Shown: piece by piece, positions 55,746-64,000 of the stretch
Position numbering within the stretch: the stretch's first letter is position 1
Layout of the letters: each line of letters starts with the position of its first letter
DNA from: Hyphomicrobiaceae bacterium
GTDB taxonomy: Bacteria > Pseudomonadota > Alphaproteobacteria > Rhizobiales > Hyphomicrobiaceae
Direction of reading: 5' to 3'
NCBI GenBank assembly: GCA_016793635.1
Contig: JAEUMD010000018.1
Span: 62,001-126,000 of the forward strand
DNA length: 64,000 nt
Notes under the pieces: model-generated
Told to the model about the DNA's origin: nothing
The model's database searches: none
The model's input: the letters and a program-made list of their open reading frames with translations, nothing else
Position numbers and translations under genes: made by a program

Positions 55746-56177
55746 TCAGCCGGTGGCCAGATACTCGCGCATCGCCGTAACTTCGAGCTGCACGGCGGCG
55801 ATGTGATGCTTGACCACGTCACCGATCGAAATGATTCCGGCCAGCTTGCCGTCGACGACCACCGGAACGTGACGGAAGCGGCCCTGAGTCATCACGCCCA
55901 TCATCTCGTCGAGCGAATGCTGCTCCGAGCACGTGACGACGTTCTTGGTCATCAGATCGGAGACGGGACGGCGCAGAATATCGATGCCCTTCTCTCCGAT
56001 ACCGCGCACGATGTCGCGCTCGGAGACGATGCCCTGCACCGCGCCTGCCTCGTTGACGACGACAAGCGCGCCGATGCGCTTGGCAGCAATCTTACGGGCG
56101 ACGTCCTCAATGGAATCCTCGGCTCTCGCCGTCGTGACGAGACGGCCCTTGGCTTTCAGGATCGCGGCGACATTCAT
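55746..56177 (-). CDS. CBS domain pair protein
   Basis: The 143-residue product consists of two CBS domains (about residues 10-65 and 70-130): GALVVVNEAGAVQGIVSERDIV and RFRHVPVVVDGKLAGIISIGDVV are the characteristic strands. Stand-alone CBS pairs bind adenine nucleotides or S-adenosyl compounds and often regulate partner proteins. CGGAGG precedes the ATG at 56177. The longer frame upstream (to 56348) is not supported. Confidence 0.92.
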   Translation of the reverse strand: MNVAAILKAKGRLVTTARAEDSIEDVARKIAAKRIGALVVVNEAGAVQGIVSERDIVRGIGEKGIDILRRPVSDLMTKNVVTCSEQHSLDEMMGVMTQGRFRHVPVVVDGKLAGIISIGDVVKHHIAAVQLEVTAMREYLATG

Positions 56178-56431
56178 AAAGGCCTCCGGTATTCGGTGCG
56201 CAACGCCCGGCGCACGCTGTTGGATAAAAGGGGGGCGGGTTGCCAACGGGTCCAAGACCACCGCCGCGGCGGGTGGCTCGAACCCATCGCTCGCGATCAC
56301 GGACCATCGCCGGTCCATTATGGTGCGACAAACTGTCAAGCAACGCAAGCGGATGGGTGCCGCCGCGATGATCGCGCCAACCTGCTCGGCAACCGCCCGC
56401 CCAGAACCTCACTTACCGGGCAACGGCCAAC

Positions 56432-57184
56432 TCAGTGAATTGTCTCGACCACCCGTAGCTTGGGACGGCGTGGCTCACCCCGGTCGAAAAGGCCGAACGT
56501 GAGCAGACCGGCGAAATAACCGCCGAGGTGCGCCTCCCATGCGATGCCGGCGCCGTCCGTGTCGCCGGGCACACCCCATCCGCCCGAAGCGAGGAGGTTG
56601 AGGAAGATCAGGAAACCGGTGGCGATCAGGACGCGCCGATCGGTCAGCGCCTGCGCGAGGGGCATCAGCGGCACCGAGCGCGGTGCCACCCGTAGCCGTC
56701 CGATGCCGCCGTAGTCCATCGCGGTGAAAATGAAGCGCATGGTCCCACCCATGAGCCCGGCGACCGCACCGGAGGCGCCGATCATCGGAATTCGCGCACC
56801 GAGATTGAAGACCAGGAAGGTGGCCGTGGCGAGGAGACCTGTGAAGATCGCGAACATGACGAAGCGGGAAGCGCCGATACGCATGGCGATGGCACCACCG
56901 AAGGCGAGCAGCCAGAGGCCGTTGAACATCACGTGCATCAGGTTGCCGTGCAGCAGCATGTGCGTGATCGGCGAGGTGAACATGGCGAGCCTGCCGCCGG
57001 GCAGCACATCGGCATCGCCGGAGTAGCGCGAAGGGACGAAAGCTCCCGCGATCACCAGCCAGTTGTCGGTCTCGACCGGCAACAGCAGACGTCCGACATG
57101 AACGGCGGCCATCACTGCCAGCAGGGCGACGACGACGCCCGGCACGTTGAACAACGGCTCGGATTTCTGCACGTCATACTCCAA
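56432..57184 (-). CDS. Rhomboid family intramembrane serine protease
   Basis: The 250-residue protein has six or so transmembrane helices and the rhomboid catalytic dyad: GASGA with Ser138, and His219 in WEAHLGGYFAG. The other conserved His-Asn block is HMLLHGNLMHVMFNGLWLLAFGG. Rhomboids cut substrates within the membrane; substrates here are unknown. It begins MEYDVQKSEP and lies on the same strand as the hydrogenase operon, 210 bp from hypF, but is probably separate from it. Confidence 0.93.
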   Translation of the reverse strand: MEYDVQKSEPLFNVPGVVVALLAVMAAVHVGRLLLPVETDNWLVIAGAFVPSRYSGDADVLPGGRLAMFTSPITHMLLHGNLMHVMFNGLWLLAFGGAIAMRIGASRFVMFAIFTGLLATATFLVFNLGARIPMIGASGAVAGLMGGTMRFIFTAMDYGGIGRLRVAPRSVPLMPLAQALTDRRVLIATGFLIFLNLLASGGWGVPGDTDGAGIAWEAHLGGYFAGLLTFGLFDRGEPRRPKLRVVETIH

Positions 57185-57394
57185 GTCTCATTTCACCGCG
57201 GATCGGGAGTGTAAGCGCGCGGCCCGGGCGCCCCTTGCGTCAGGTGCCTCACAGAGCCCGTGCATAGCACGCCCGAAACCGGCTGGGCGCGCATTCTCAA
57301 TCACGCCGCCGCACCCCGCGCCAGGCCGCCACCTGTCATTGCGCGAGCGTGGCATCCGCAGTGGGCCTTCGTCTGGCCGGACGCCTGCTCATGC

Positions 57395-59713
57395 CTATCC
57401 GAGCCCCGCGATCGCCGCCTGGCCGAGAGACAAGCCGCCATCGTTGGCCGGAACGTGGCGGTGCGTCAGCACCTTGAGCCCCCGGACCGAGAGGTCCGAC
57501 GAAAGCCGGTCCAGGACCAGACGGTTCTGGAAGACGCCGCCGGAGAGCGCCACCGTGTCGGTGCCGCGCGCCGCGGCGAGCGAGGCTGCGAGTTCCGCGA
57601 TGCCGGCGGTCAGGCCGCGATGAAACCGCGCCGCGATCACCGTCGGCCGAACACCCGACGCGAGATCATCCACGATTGCAGCGATCATCGGTCGAAACGA
57701 TAGGACGCAACGGTCGCCGCCGGTCGTCGCGACGGGATAGCCGCTTTCCCTCGCCATGAGCGGTCCCGCCAGCGCCTCGAGCGCCATCCCCGCCTCGCCT
57801 TCGAAGCTCTGGCGTTCGCGGCAAACGCCGCTGAGCGCGGCGACCGCGTCGAAGAGCCTCCCGGCAGACGACGTGTGGGGCGTATTGATCGAGCGTTCGA
57901 TCATCCGCTCGATCATGGTCAGTGGCTTTTGACGCAACCAGGCGAGTTCCGCATGGTCGCCGAGGCGTGCGACATCATCCATGGAGCGGCCCAAACGGAG
58001 CAAGGCGACGGCGTTGCGCCAAGGCTCCCGCGCCGCCTGCTCGCCACCGATCAACGGGAAGGGCTCGAAATGCGCGACGCGCTCGAAACGGCGGTAGCCA
58101 CCGAGCAGAAACTCACCACCCCATATCGTCCCGTCGTCGCCGAGACCCGTGCCATCGAGCACGATCCCGAGCACACTGCCGGCATCGGCTGGGTACCGAT
58201 TGTCCGCAAGCACGGCGGCGAGATGCGCGTGATGGTGCTGAACCAGCATGAGCGGCACGCCGAGTTCACGCGCGAGGCGCCGTCCGAGCCGGGACGACAT
58301 GTAATCGGGATGCCCGTCGATGGCGATACGCTCGGGCGTGAACTCGTAGATACGCCGGTAGAGTGCCAGCGTCGCCTCGAACGCCTCGAACGTGCGCACG
58401 TCGTGCAGATCGCCGAGATGCTGCGACAACGTCGCGGTACAGCCGCGCAGGATCGCGAATGTCGATTTGAGTTCGCCTCCCATCGCAAGCACACGCGGTG
58501 CGCGCGCGAAGTCCTGCGGGAGAGCGAGATGATCTGGCGCATATCCACGCGCGCGTCGCAGATAGGACGGGCCTTGCCGATCGGCGCGCACGACACTGTC
58601 GTCGAGCCTGTTCACGATCTCTCGGTCATGCATCACGAACACGTCGGCGATATTGGAAAGCCGCGCCCGCGCATCCTCGTTGGTGATCGCCTGCGGCTCC
58701 TCCGAACGGTTGCCCGAAGTCATCACGAGAGGCCCATCGACCGCGCAAAGCAAGATGTGATGCAGGGGCGTATAGGCGAGCATCACGCCGATCCGGCGCT
58801 GTCCCGGCGCAACGTCATCGGCGAGTGCCGCGCGCGCTCGGCGCTCGAGAAGTACGATCGGCGCCGATGGCGACAGCAATAGAGCACGCTCCGCCGCGTC
58901 TACATGCGCGAGGGCCTCGGCGGCGGCAACATCCGCCACCATGATCGCAAGCGGCTTCACAGGACGCGCCTTGCGCCGGCGCAGCTCACACACTGCTTCC
59001 GGATTGCGGGCGTCGCAGGCGAGATGAAAGCCGCCGAGCCCCTTGATGGCGAGGATCGCCCCGGACGCCACGAGAGCTGCTGCCCTCTCGATCGCATCGC
59101 CGTCGAGAGCGCGCCCGCCCGCGTCCTCGAGCCACAGCCGCGGGCCACAATCCGGGCATGCGTTCGGCTGCGCGTGAAAACGCCGGTCCGCAGGGTCATC
59201 GTACTCGCTCTGGCAGCGCGGGCACATAGGGAACGCGCTCATCGACGTGTTGGCGCGATCATAGGGAATGGCGCGCACGATCGTGAGCCGCGGCCCGCAG
59301 TGCGTGCAATTGGTGAAGGCGTAGGCGTGGCGCCGGTTCTCTGGATCGAGCACCTCGGCGAGGCATGCGGGGCACGTCGCTGCATCGGGTACGATGCCGG
59401 TCGCGATTTCTCCGCCCCGGCTTTCCTCGATGACGAATTGACCGGGGCGACGGACGAATGACGCGGTCGAGAACTCCAGCGCATCGATGCGGGCGAGTGG
59501 CGGGGGCTCGCGTCCCAGCCGCTCGCAGAAGCGCTCGACCGCGGCGCGGGCGCCCGCCACCTCGATCACCACGCCTGCCGCATCGTTGTAGACGCGCCCG
59601 ATGAGGCCCTCTTCTGTGGCGATACGCCAGACCGTCGGGCGGAATCCGACACCCTGCACATTGCCCGTGACGCGAATGCGTCGCGCAAGCTCCTCGTCTG
59701 CGGCCGCCCCCAT
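57395..59713 (-). CDS. hypF: Carbamoyltransferase HypF
   Basis: HypF transfers a carbamoyl group from carbamoyl phosphate to HypE, the first step in making the cyanide ligands of the [NiFe] active site. The 772-residue product has all parts in order: acylphosphatase domain (GNVQGVGFRP, residues about 12-95), two zinc fingers (CPACLAEVL, CTHCGPR, CPRCQSEY, CPDCGPR), the YrdC-like domain (KGLGGFHLACDA, KPLAIMV) and the Kae1-like carbamoyltransferase domain (QHHHAHLAAVLAD, LDGTGLGDDGTIWGGEF). GAGGAG lies 5 nt before the ATG, and the hupV stop is only 9 nt upstream, so it is coupled to hupV in one operon. Other hyp genes are not in view. Confidence 0.97.
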   Translation of the reverse strand: MGAAADEELARRIRVTGNVQGVGFRPTVWRIATEEGLIGRVYNDAAGVVIEVAGARAAVERFCERLGREPPPLARIDALEFSTASFVRRPGQFVIEESRGGEIATGIVPDAATCPACLAEVLDPENRRHAYAFTNCTHCGPRLTIVRAIPYDRANTSMSAFPMCPRCQSEYDDPADRRFHAQPNACPDCGPRLWLEDAGGRALDGDAIERAAALVASGAILAIKGLGGFHLACDARNPEAVCELRRRKARPVKPLAIMVADVAAAEALAHVDAAERALLLSPSAPIVLLERRARAALADDVAPGQRRIGVMLAYTPLHHILLCAVDGPLVMTSGNRSEEPQAITNEDARARLSNIADVFVMHDREIVNRLDDSVVRADRQGPSYLRRARGYAPDHLALPQDFARAPRVLAMGGELKSTFAILRGCTATLSQHLGDLHDVRTFEAFEATLALYRRIYEFTPERIAIDGHPDYMSSRLGRRLARELGVPLMLVQHHHAHLAAVLADNRYPADAGSVLGIVLDGTGLGDDGTIWGGEFLLGGYRRFERVAHFEPFPLIGGEQAAREPWRNAVALLRLGRSMDDVARLGDHAELAWLRQKPLTMIERMIERSINTPHTSSAGRLFDAVAALSGVCRERQSFEGEAGMALEALAGPLMARESGYPVATTGGDRCVLSFRPMIAAIVDDLASGVRPTVIAARFHRGLTAGIAELAASLAAARGTDTVALSGGVFQNRLVLDRLSSDLSVRGLKVLTHRHVPANDGGLSLGQAAIAGLG

Positions 59714-59722
59714 GTCCGCTCC

Positions 59723-61174
59723 TCAATGCACGGTGCAGACGAGACAGGGATCGAACGATCGCACGATATGCTGGACGGAAACGGGATCTTTCTCACCCTC
59801 TCTCAGCGGTGCCCCGACCAGCGCCTGCTCCAGTGCGCCGGGCGTACCACCAGCATCGCGCGGAGAGAAGTTCCACGTTGTCGGCGCGACGATCTGATAC
59901 GTCTCGATCCGCCCCCGCCTGATGGTGAGCCAATGGCCAAGCGATCCGCGCGCGGCCTCCGTCAGCCCGACGCCGGTGGCATCGTCTGGAGTCGGCGCGT
60001 GCACGCAGAAGGGCTCGCCTGGTTGAAGTGCGGCGACCCAACGCTCCATGGCCCGGACGACGAGAGCGATCTCGACGAGGCGGGCGACAACGCGCGACAT
60101 CACGTTTGCGCCGCCGCGTTCGACGAGATCGCGCACAAGCGGATGTCCGGCGACGACCTGACGCGCGATCGCGCCGACCTCGACCACCTCGCCGCCGAGA
60201 CGAGGCGCCTTGCACCATGAATAGGCCCCTCGCCGCGACACGTCTGGAATTGTCGTTCCGACGGCCGGCGGCTCACTCGTCGCGTGGCTCGCGTACCAGG
60301 CACATGAAACGTCCTCGGAGATGGCGCCGATGTCGAGCGCCCGCAGCCCCGTCTCCGACCACACACCGGCCGGAAACAACGCCCCGCCGTTACGGCCATA
60401 GGCGCCGTAACTCATGAAGCGGTCACTCGCCCTGCCGAGCCTATCGAGAGCGAGCGCGCCGGAAATATGAAGAAACAACCTGAAATCGGAGCTTTCCGGC
60501 CGACGCTCCCCAGCCCACGCCAGCAGCTCCTGTTGGCTCGATAGCGTAGAAATACGCTCGAGACTGTCGCCGTAGAGCCGACGCTCCAGGAAGCGGCGGA
60601 ACGCGGCCAGAATGCCGGCGAGGCGAGCCACTTCGTTGGCCGTCACCGAGCGCGTCGAGCCACCGGGCTGGATCGCGAGTGTGTGCGGCCACTTGCCAGC
60701 GAGTACGCCCATGATGTGAAGGAACGCGGCGCGTGCGCGCAGCGTATCCTCCGCCGCAGTCCCCTTGACCGCGGTGAAGCGTTCCGCAACCGCCTCGTAC
60801 CAAAGCTCGTCGCGATACGTCGCGCGCGCGAAATCGGGCATGAAGAACAGGTAGAAGTGCGTGAGATGGTCGGCGACGTTCTCGGCAGCGTGAACGACAT
60901 TGATGGCGAGCGATCCGTTCGGGGGCGGTGAGATGCCCTGCGCGGCACCGATGGCATGCGCCGCCGCCACCGACTGAGATACCGAGCAAATGCCACAGAT
61001 GCGTGGCGCATAGACGAGCGCGTCGGCCGGTACCTTGCCGGCAAGGATCCGCTCGAAACCGCGGTAGAGCGTGGAGACGACGCGCGCTTCCCTCACCGTG
61101 CCATCGCCGACCTCGAGGCGGACCTCGAGGTCGCCCTCGACCCGGTTGAACGGGCCAACGATCAGCCTGCTCAT
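59723..61174 (-). CDS. hupV: Regulatory [NiFe] hydrogenase large subunit HupV (HoxC)
   Basis: HupV carries the Ni-Fe site of the cytoplasmic H2 sensor. The 483-residue product has the N-terminal Ni ligand motif RICGIC (Cys60, Cys63) and the C-terminal motif DPCLVCTVH (Cys477, Cys480). It ends exactly at that His, with no cleavable C-terminal peptide, as known for regulatory hydrogenases. The gas-channel positions are Ile62 and Phe110, as in HoxC of Ralstonia eutropha, which confers oxygen insensitivity; catalytic hydrogenases have Val and Leu. The start overlaps the hupU stop by 4 nt. It works with HupU and signals to HupT. Confidence 0.97.
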   Translation of the reverse strand: MSRLIVGPFNRVEGDLEVRLEVGDGTVREARVVSTLYRGFERILAGKVPADALVYAPRICGICSVSQSVAAAHAIGAAQGISPPPNGSLAINVVHAAENVADHLTHFYLFFMPDFARATYRDELWYEAVAERFTAVKGTAAEDTLRARAAFLHIMGVLAGKWPHTLAIQPGGSTRSVTANEVARLAGILAAFRRFLERRLYGDSLERISTLSSQQELLAWAGERRPESSDFRLFLHISGALALDRLGRASDRFMSYGAYGRNGGALFPAGVWSETGLRALDIGAISEDVSCAWYASHATSEPPAVGTTIPDVSRRGAYSWCKAPRLGGEVVEVGAIARQVVAGHPLVRDLVERGGANVMSRVVARLVEIALVVRAMERWVAALQPGEPFCVHAPTPDDATGVGLTEAARGSLGHWLTIRRGRIETYQIVAPTTWNFSPRDAGGTPGALEQALVGAPLREGEKDPVSVQHIVRSFDPCLVCTVH

Positions 61175-62223
61175 GGCCGCGTCTTCTTCTTCTGGCGGTT
61201 CGCCGGTGCGATGGTCAGCCGGTCGGAAGTTGCATTGTCGCGCAACCGGGGCGGCGTGGCCGCCTTGGAGAGCGCGGCAAGTGCGACGAACCAAGCCTTC
61301 GGCATGTCCGTCGGCAGGCCGATCGGAATGCCGGAAACCTTCGGGGTCATCGTGAAGGAGTGCCCTGGCTCCTCGAAACCGGGCGCCGTGCAATTGACGC
61401 ACGGATATCCGCCGTCGATGCAGGAGCCGGAGCCGTTCCACGCGCGGATGTTGCAATCGGCGCGCGCCTGCGTGCCCTTGCAGCCAAGGTTCTCCATCAT
61501 GCAGCCGAGTTCGCAAAGCTTCTCCGCACTCGCCTTGAACTCGTAGAATTCGTTGCGCGCACATCCATGGTGCACGAGATGCACGGTGTACGCGAGGGGA
61601 CGCTCCCATTCGTCGAGGTCGGCGACGCCGAAACTCCCCGCGGCGATCTGGTGCAGCGCTTCCGTCAACCATGCTGGGTGGATCGGACAGCCCGCGACGT
61701 TGATGACGGGAAGACCGGAGCGTGAGCGGAAATCCGCGCCGAGCAACCCACCGGCTTCCCGCCCCGAATAGACGAGACCGCACGCCTCCACGTGATTGTC
61801 GCCGCCCGCAGTGATGCCGCCGAATGCCGCGCAACTGCCGACGGCGACGACGTAGCGCGCGACCCGTGCGAGGTCCTCGATCCAGCTCATCACCGGCCGG
61901 TCGCTGCCCGACATCATGTGGAAGCGCCCGCTGCCGTTCGGACCGCGCATCACCGAGCCTTCGAGGCAAAGGATGTCGAACGGCTCCCGTCCGTCGGCCA
62001 GGGCGTGCATGAGGTCGATGACCTCGCTGCCGCTCGCCTCGCTCAACGACGGATGCCAGAGAATGTCGATGCCCGCCGCCGCGAAAGTGGTGACCAGATC
62101 TGGCCCCTCGGCGCCGATCAGCGACATCGTGCAGCCACCGCAACCGCCCGACTGAAGCCACAGCATCCGCAGGCGCGGTCGTCCATGGTCGTGGTGATCG
62201 GCGCTCGGTTCAGAGGCTGTCAT
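61171..62223 (-). CDS. hupU: Regulatory [NiFe] hydrogenase small subunit HupU (HoxB)
   Basis: HupU carries the iron-sulfur clusters of the H2 sensor. The 350-residue product has GGCGGC (Cys28, Cys31), VGSCAAFGG and GCPIHP ligands, then the cluster-binding region CELGCMMENLGCKG, CNIRAWNGSGSC and PCVNC. No twin-arginine signal peptide or C-terminal membrane anchor is present, which marks a soluble cytoplasmic sensor rather than a membrane uptake hydrogenase. The N-terminus is His-rich (DHHDHG). The ATG at 62223 overlaps the end of the kinase gene by 14 nt and its own end overlaps hupV by 4 nt. Confidence 0.97.
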   Translation of the reverse strand: MTASEPSADHHDHGRPRLRMLWLQSGGCGGCTMSLIGAEGPDLVTTFAAAGIDILWHPSLSEASGSEVIDLMHALADGREPFDILCLEGSVMRGPNGSGRFHMMSGSDRPVMSWIEDLARVARYVVAVGSCAAFGGITAGGDNHVEACGLVYSGREAGGLLGADFRSRSGLPVINVAGCPIHPAWLTEALHQIAAGSFGVADLDEWERPLAYTVHLVHHGCARNEFYEFKASAEKLCELGCMMENLGCKGTQARADCNIRAWNGSGSCIDGGYPCVNCTAPGFEEPGHSFTMTPKVSGIPIGLPTDMPKAWFVALAALSKAATPPRLRDNATSDRLTIAPANRQKKKTRP

Positions 62224-63580
62224 TGACGGGCACCGTGAGTATGAAAGTCGCGCCGCCGTCGGCATTGTTGGCGGCGGTCAGGTTGCCGCCGAGCTTCAGC
62301 GCCATGCCGTAGCTGATGTAAAGGCCAAGGCCAGTGCCGCGGCCGATAGGCTTGGTGGTGAAGAACGGCTCGAAGATCTTGTCGAAATGCTCGGGCTTGA
62401 TGCCGGTGCCGTTGTCCGCCACCGCGATGGCGACGAGGCGGCCGTCTGTTTCGCCGGAAATGCGGATGCGCGCGTCGGATCGCCCGGCCAGAACATCGAC
62501 CGCGTTCTGGACCAGATTGACGAGGATCTGATGGATGGCGCCGCGCCGTGAGGCGATTTCGAACGGTTCGGCGAGATCGAACTCGATGGTCGGCTTGACG
62601 CGCTCCGCCTTCACCACCCAGTCCGCCGCCGTGCGCACCAGACGCGACAGGTCGAACAGCTCCGTCGGCTCCTCCTGGTTGCTCGAGAAGCGACGCAAGT
62701 CCTGGACGATGTCGCTCACACGCTCCGCACCTTCGAGAGTGCCTTCCACAAGAGGTGTGATGTCGGCCAGGACGTGATCGATCTTCAACTCCCGCCGCAA
62801 CCGCTGAAGCTCCGGCTCGGGCGCGCGGATCAGCCGGTCGCAGGCATCGAGATAGCGCTTGATCGCCGTGCCGTACCGCTTCAAGGCATGCATGTTGCCG
62901 AAGACGAAGCTGATCGGGTTGTTCAACTCGTGCGCAACGCCGGCTACGAGGCGGCCGAGCGCCGCCATCTTCTCAGAGACAACGAGTTGCGCTTGCGTGC
63001 GCGTCAGCCGCTGGTGCGCGTCGTCCAGTTCGCGATAGGCGCGGCGCAGTTCGCCGACCGGACGCCCGACGATCACGAAGCCGACCAAGCGGCCTTTGTG
63101 ATCGTGCCGGGGCGTGCAGTTGACGGCGAGCGGGGCGCCCTGCCCGTCCGCCGAGGCCAGCGTGATCTCGCAATCCGCTAGGTGCTCCTTGAGGCGGACC
63201 TTCTCCAAGAACTTCACGACCGGATCGAACGTCGAGGAATGGAACAGCTCGTTCAGTGGCCGCCCAACCAGCTTGTTCGCAGCAAGACCCGTCAACATTT
63301 CGAGCGCGCGATTGACCTGCTGGATACGCCCCTGGAGATCGCTGACGATGAGCACATCCGTCATCGCCGACAGAACGGAACCGATGAAGGCCTGAGCCTC
63401 CTCGAGGCGCGCGTTCTGCATCTCGAGTTGCGTCTGCGACTGCACCAGATCCGTGTAGACCTGATCCATCTTCTGGATCACGTCGATCCATGCCTGTTCG
63501 CCGGTCTCTCCGCCCGCGCCCGTGTCCCACGGCGGGTCCTTGGCTGACCCTGGAACCGAGCCTTTCAATCCCTGCAACAT
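62210..63580 (-). CDS. hupT: PAS-domain histidine kinase HupT (HoxJ)
   Basis: HupT/HoxJ is the histidine kinase that the H2-sensing hydrogenase controls. The 456-residue product has a coiled segment (about residues 36-62), a PAS domain (about 64-170), a linker coiled coil, a HisKA region with phosphorylated His217 ([13 protein letters not shown]) and a HATPase_c domain with N-box [15 protein letters not shown] and GRGTGLGL. No transmembrane helix is present, so it is cytoplasmic. The ATG at 63580 lies 8 nt after the hupR stop, so it is in the same operon. In related systems HupT phosphorylates HupR only without H2, switching it off; that logic is known, not seen here. Confidence 0.95.
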   Translation of the reverse strand: MLQGLKGSVPGSAKDPPWDTGAGGETGEQAWIDVIQKMDQVYTDLVQSQTQLEMQNARLEEAQAFIGSVLSAMTDVLIVSDLQGRIQQVNRALEMLTGLAANKLVGRPLNELFHSSTFDPVVKFLEKVRLKEHLADCEITLASADGQGAPLAVNCTPRHDHKGRLVGFVIVGRPVGELRRAYRELDDAHQRLTRTQAQLVVSEKMAALGRLVAGVAHELNNPISFVFGNMHALKRYGTAIKRYLDACDRLIRAPEPELQRLRRELKIDHVLADITPLVEGTLEGAERVSDIVQDLRRFSSNQEEPTELFDLSRLVRTAADWVVKAERVKPTIEFDLAEPFEIASRRGAIHQILVNLVQNAVDVLAGRSDARIRISGETDGRLVAIAVADNGTGIKPEHFDKIFEPFFTTKPIGRGTGLGLYISYGMALKLGGNLTAANNADGGATFILTVPVNDSL

Positions 63581-63588
63581 CGTAGACC

Positions 63589-64000
63589 TCAAGCGCCCGA
63601 GCCCGAGGCGCGCCGCTGCGGCAGCGCCTTGACGTTCTCCAGGCCGTAACGTTCGAGCTTCGCGCGCAAACCGACCCTTGACAAGCCCAGCTCGCGCGCC
63701 GCCTTGGACTTGTTCCAACGATGGCGGATCAGCGTCTCGCGGACGATGCGTGCCTCGAGTTCGCTCAGCCGTTCCTTGAGCGAGCCCTCGCCGAGATCGA
63801 CGATCTGGTCGACATCTCCCCCCTCGGCGGCGGACGGCGCCATCAGGATGTGCCGCGAGATGAGCTCCGCGCCGAGTTCGCGATCGCCCCGCGCCATAAC
63901 CAGCATGTGCTGGATCTCGTTTTGCAGCTCGCGGATGTTGCCCGGCCAGGAGTAGCGCTGCAGGCACTCGACCGCTTCGTCGGTCAGGCCCCTCGCGGGC
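63589..64000 (-). CDS. hupR: NtrC-family response regulator HupR (HoxA), C-terminal end (cut by window edge)
   Basis: Only the last 137 codons are visible; the receiver and most of the AAA+ domain lie beyond the right edge. The visible part begins in the AAA+ sigma54-activator domain end (WPGNIRELQNEI) and finishes with a Fis-type helix-turn-helix (SKAARELGLSRVGLRAKLERYGL), both diagnostic of NtrC-class activators. HupR/HoxA is the response regulator of the hydrogenase circuit and activates sigma54 or related promoters of uptake hydrogenase genes, in this family in its unphosphorylated form. Target genes must lie outside this window. Confidence 0.92.
   Translation of the reverse strand, partial: PARGLTDEAVECLQRYSWPGNIRELQNEIQHMLVMARGDRELGAELISRHILMAPSAAEGGDVDQIVDLGEGSLKERLSELEARIVRETLIRHRWNKSKAARELGLSRVGLRAKLERYGLENVKALPQRRASGSGA

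Noticed and set aside
56260..56348. Possible tRNA-like T-arm (GGGTTCGAGCC on the minus strand)
   Set aside because: No matching acceptor, D or anticodon arms could be built around it, so it is taken as chance.
57875..58882. 335-codon open frame antisense to hypF
   Set aside because: A shadow frame of HypF, which is complete and conserved on the other strand.
61175..62161. Long in-frame extension upstream of hupV
   Set aside because: It reads the hupU coding region in another frame with Arg-rich sequence; the true hupV start at 61174 overlaps the hupU stop and matches the family.

Overview
The window is a high-GC chromosomal segment from an alphaproteobacterium, most likely order Hyphomicrobiales (Rhizobiales). 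The evidence is the gene content and order: mfd-sdhE divergent from recG, purL followed by bolA and a CGFS glutaredoxin, a DUF502 protein, a BclA-type peptide transporter, DUF2892 beside a Crp/Fnr regulator, and an H2-sensing HupUV/HupT/HupR module. The genus cannot be fixed from the sequence. No rRNA, tRNA, CRISPR array, insertion sequence or prophage was recognised.

Layout. 1-5031: DNA repair (mfd, cut by the left edge; sdhE; recG). 5180-9085: small secreted, DUF2278, DUF502 and SPOR-like envelope proteins on the minus strand. 9679-14624: amino-sugar synthesis (glmU, glmS) followed by a periplasmic SPOR protein; glmM lies 11 kb further on. 14782-17011: DUF2892, a Crp/Fnr regulator and a zinc metallopeptidase, with palindromic repeats. 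17293-19964: a divergent GH10 glycosidase and malonyl-CoA decarboxylase. 20215-24242: the EF-P beta-lysylation set (efp, epmA, epmB). 26020-29427: an orphan ParA, a partner-like protein and a secreted Cys-repeat protein. 29455-35681: folP, a BclA-like transporter and several secreted proteins. 35945-41233: HAD hydrolase, purL, FKBP, bolA, grxD. 41359-44655: membrane proteins, a duplicated PqiA-domain protein, rpsD. 44982-57184: a TrmJ methyltransferase fused to a DUF433-like domain, icd, thrS, yidD, cupin, a degenerate Fe-S scaffold, hisI, a patatin phospholipase, CBS and rhomboid proteins. 57395-64000: a tightly packed hydrogen-sensing operon read right to left (hupR, hupT, hupU, hupV, hypF), cut by the right edge.

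How the genes work together. The right end is a sensory circuit: HupUV is a cytoplasmic regulatory [NiFe] hydrogenase expected to report H2 to the PAS histidine kinase HupT, which controls the NtrC-type regulator HupR; HypF makes the CN/CO ligands of the Ni-Fe site. The HupV gas-channel positions carry Ile62 and Phe110, the bulky pair linked to oxygen-insensitive H2 sensors. EF-P has Lys34, and its two modification enzymes are adjacent. GlmS, GlmM and GlmU together give the path from fructose-6-phosphate to UDP-GlcNAc. The most unusual single gene is the DUF433-TrmJ fusion; other oddities are a scaffold protein lacking the third IscU cysteine, a GH10 enzyme lacking the usual His-Trp-His motif, and a 63-bp composite palindrome.
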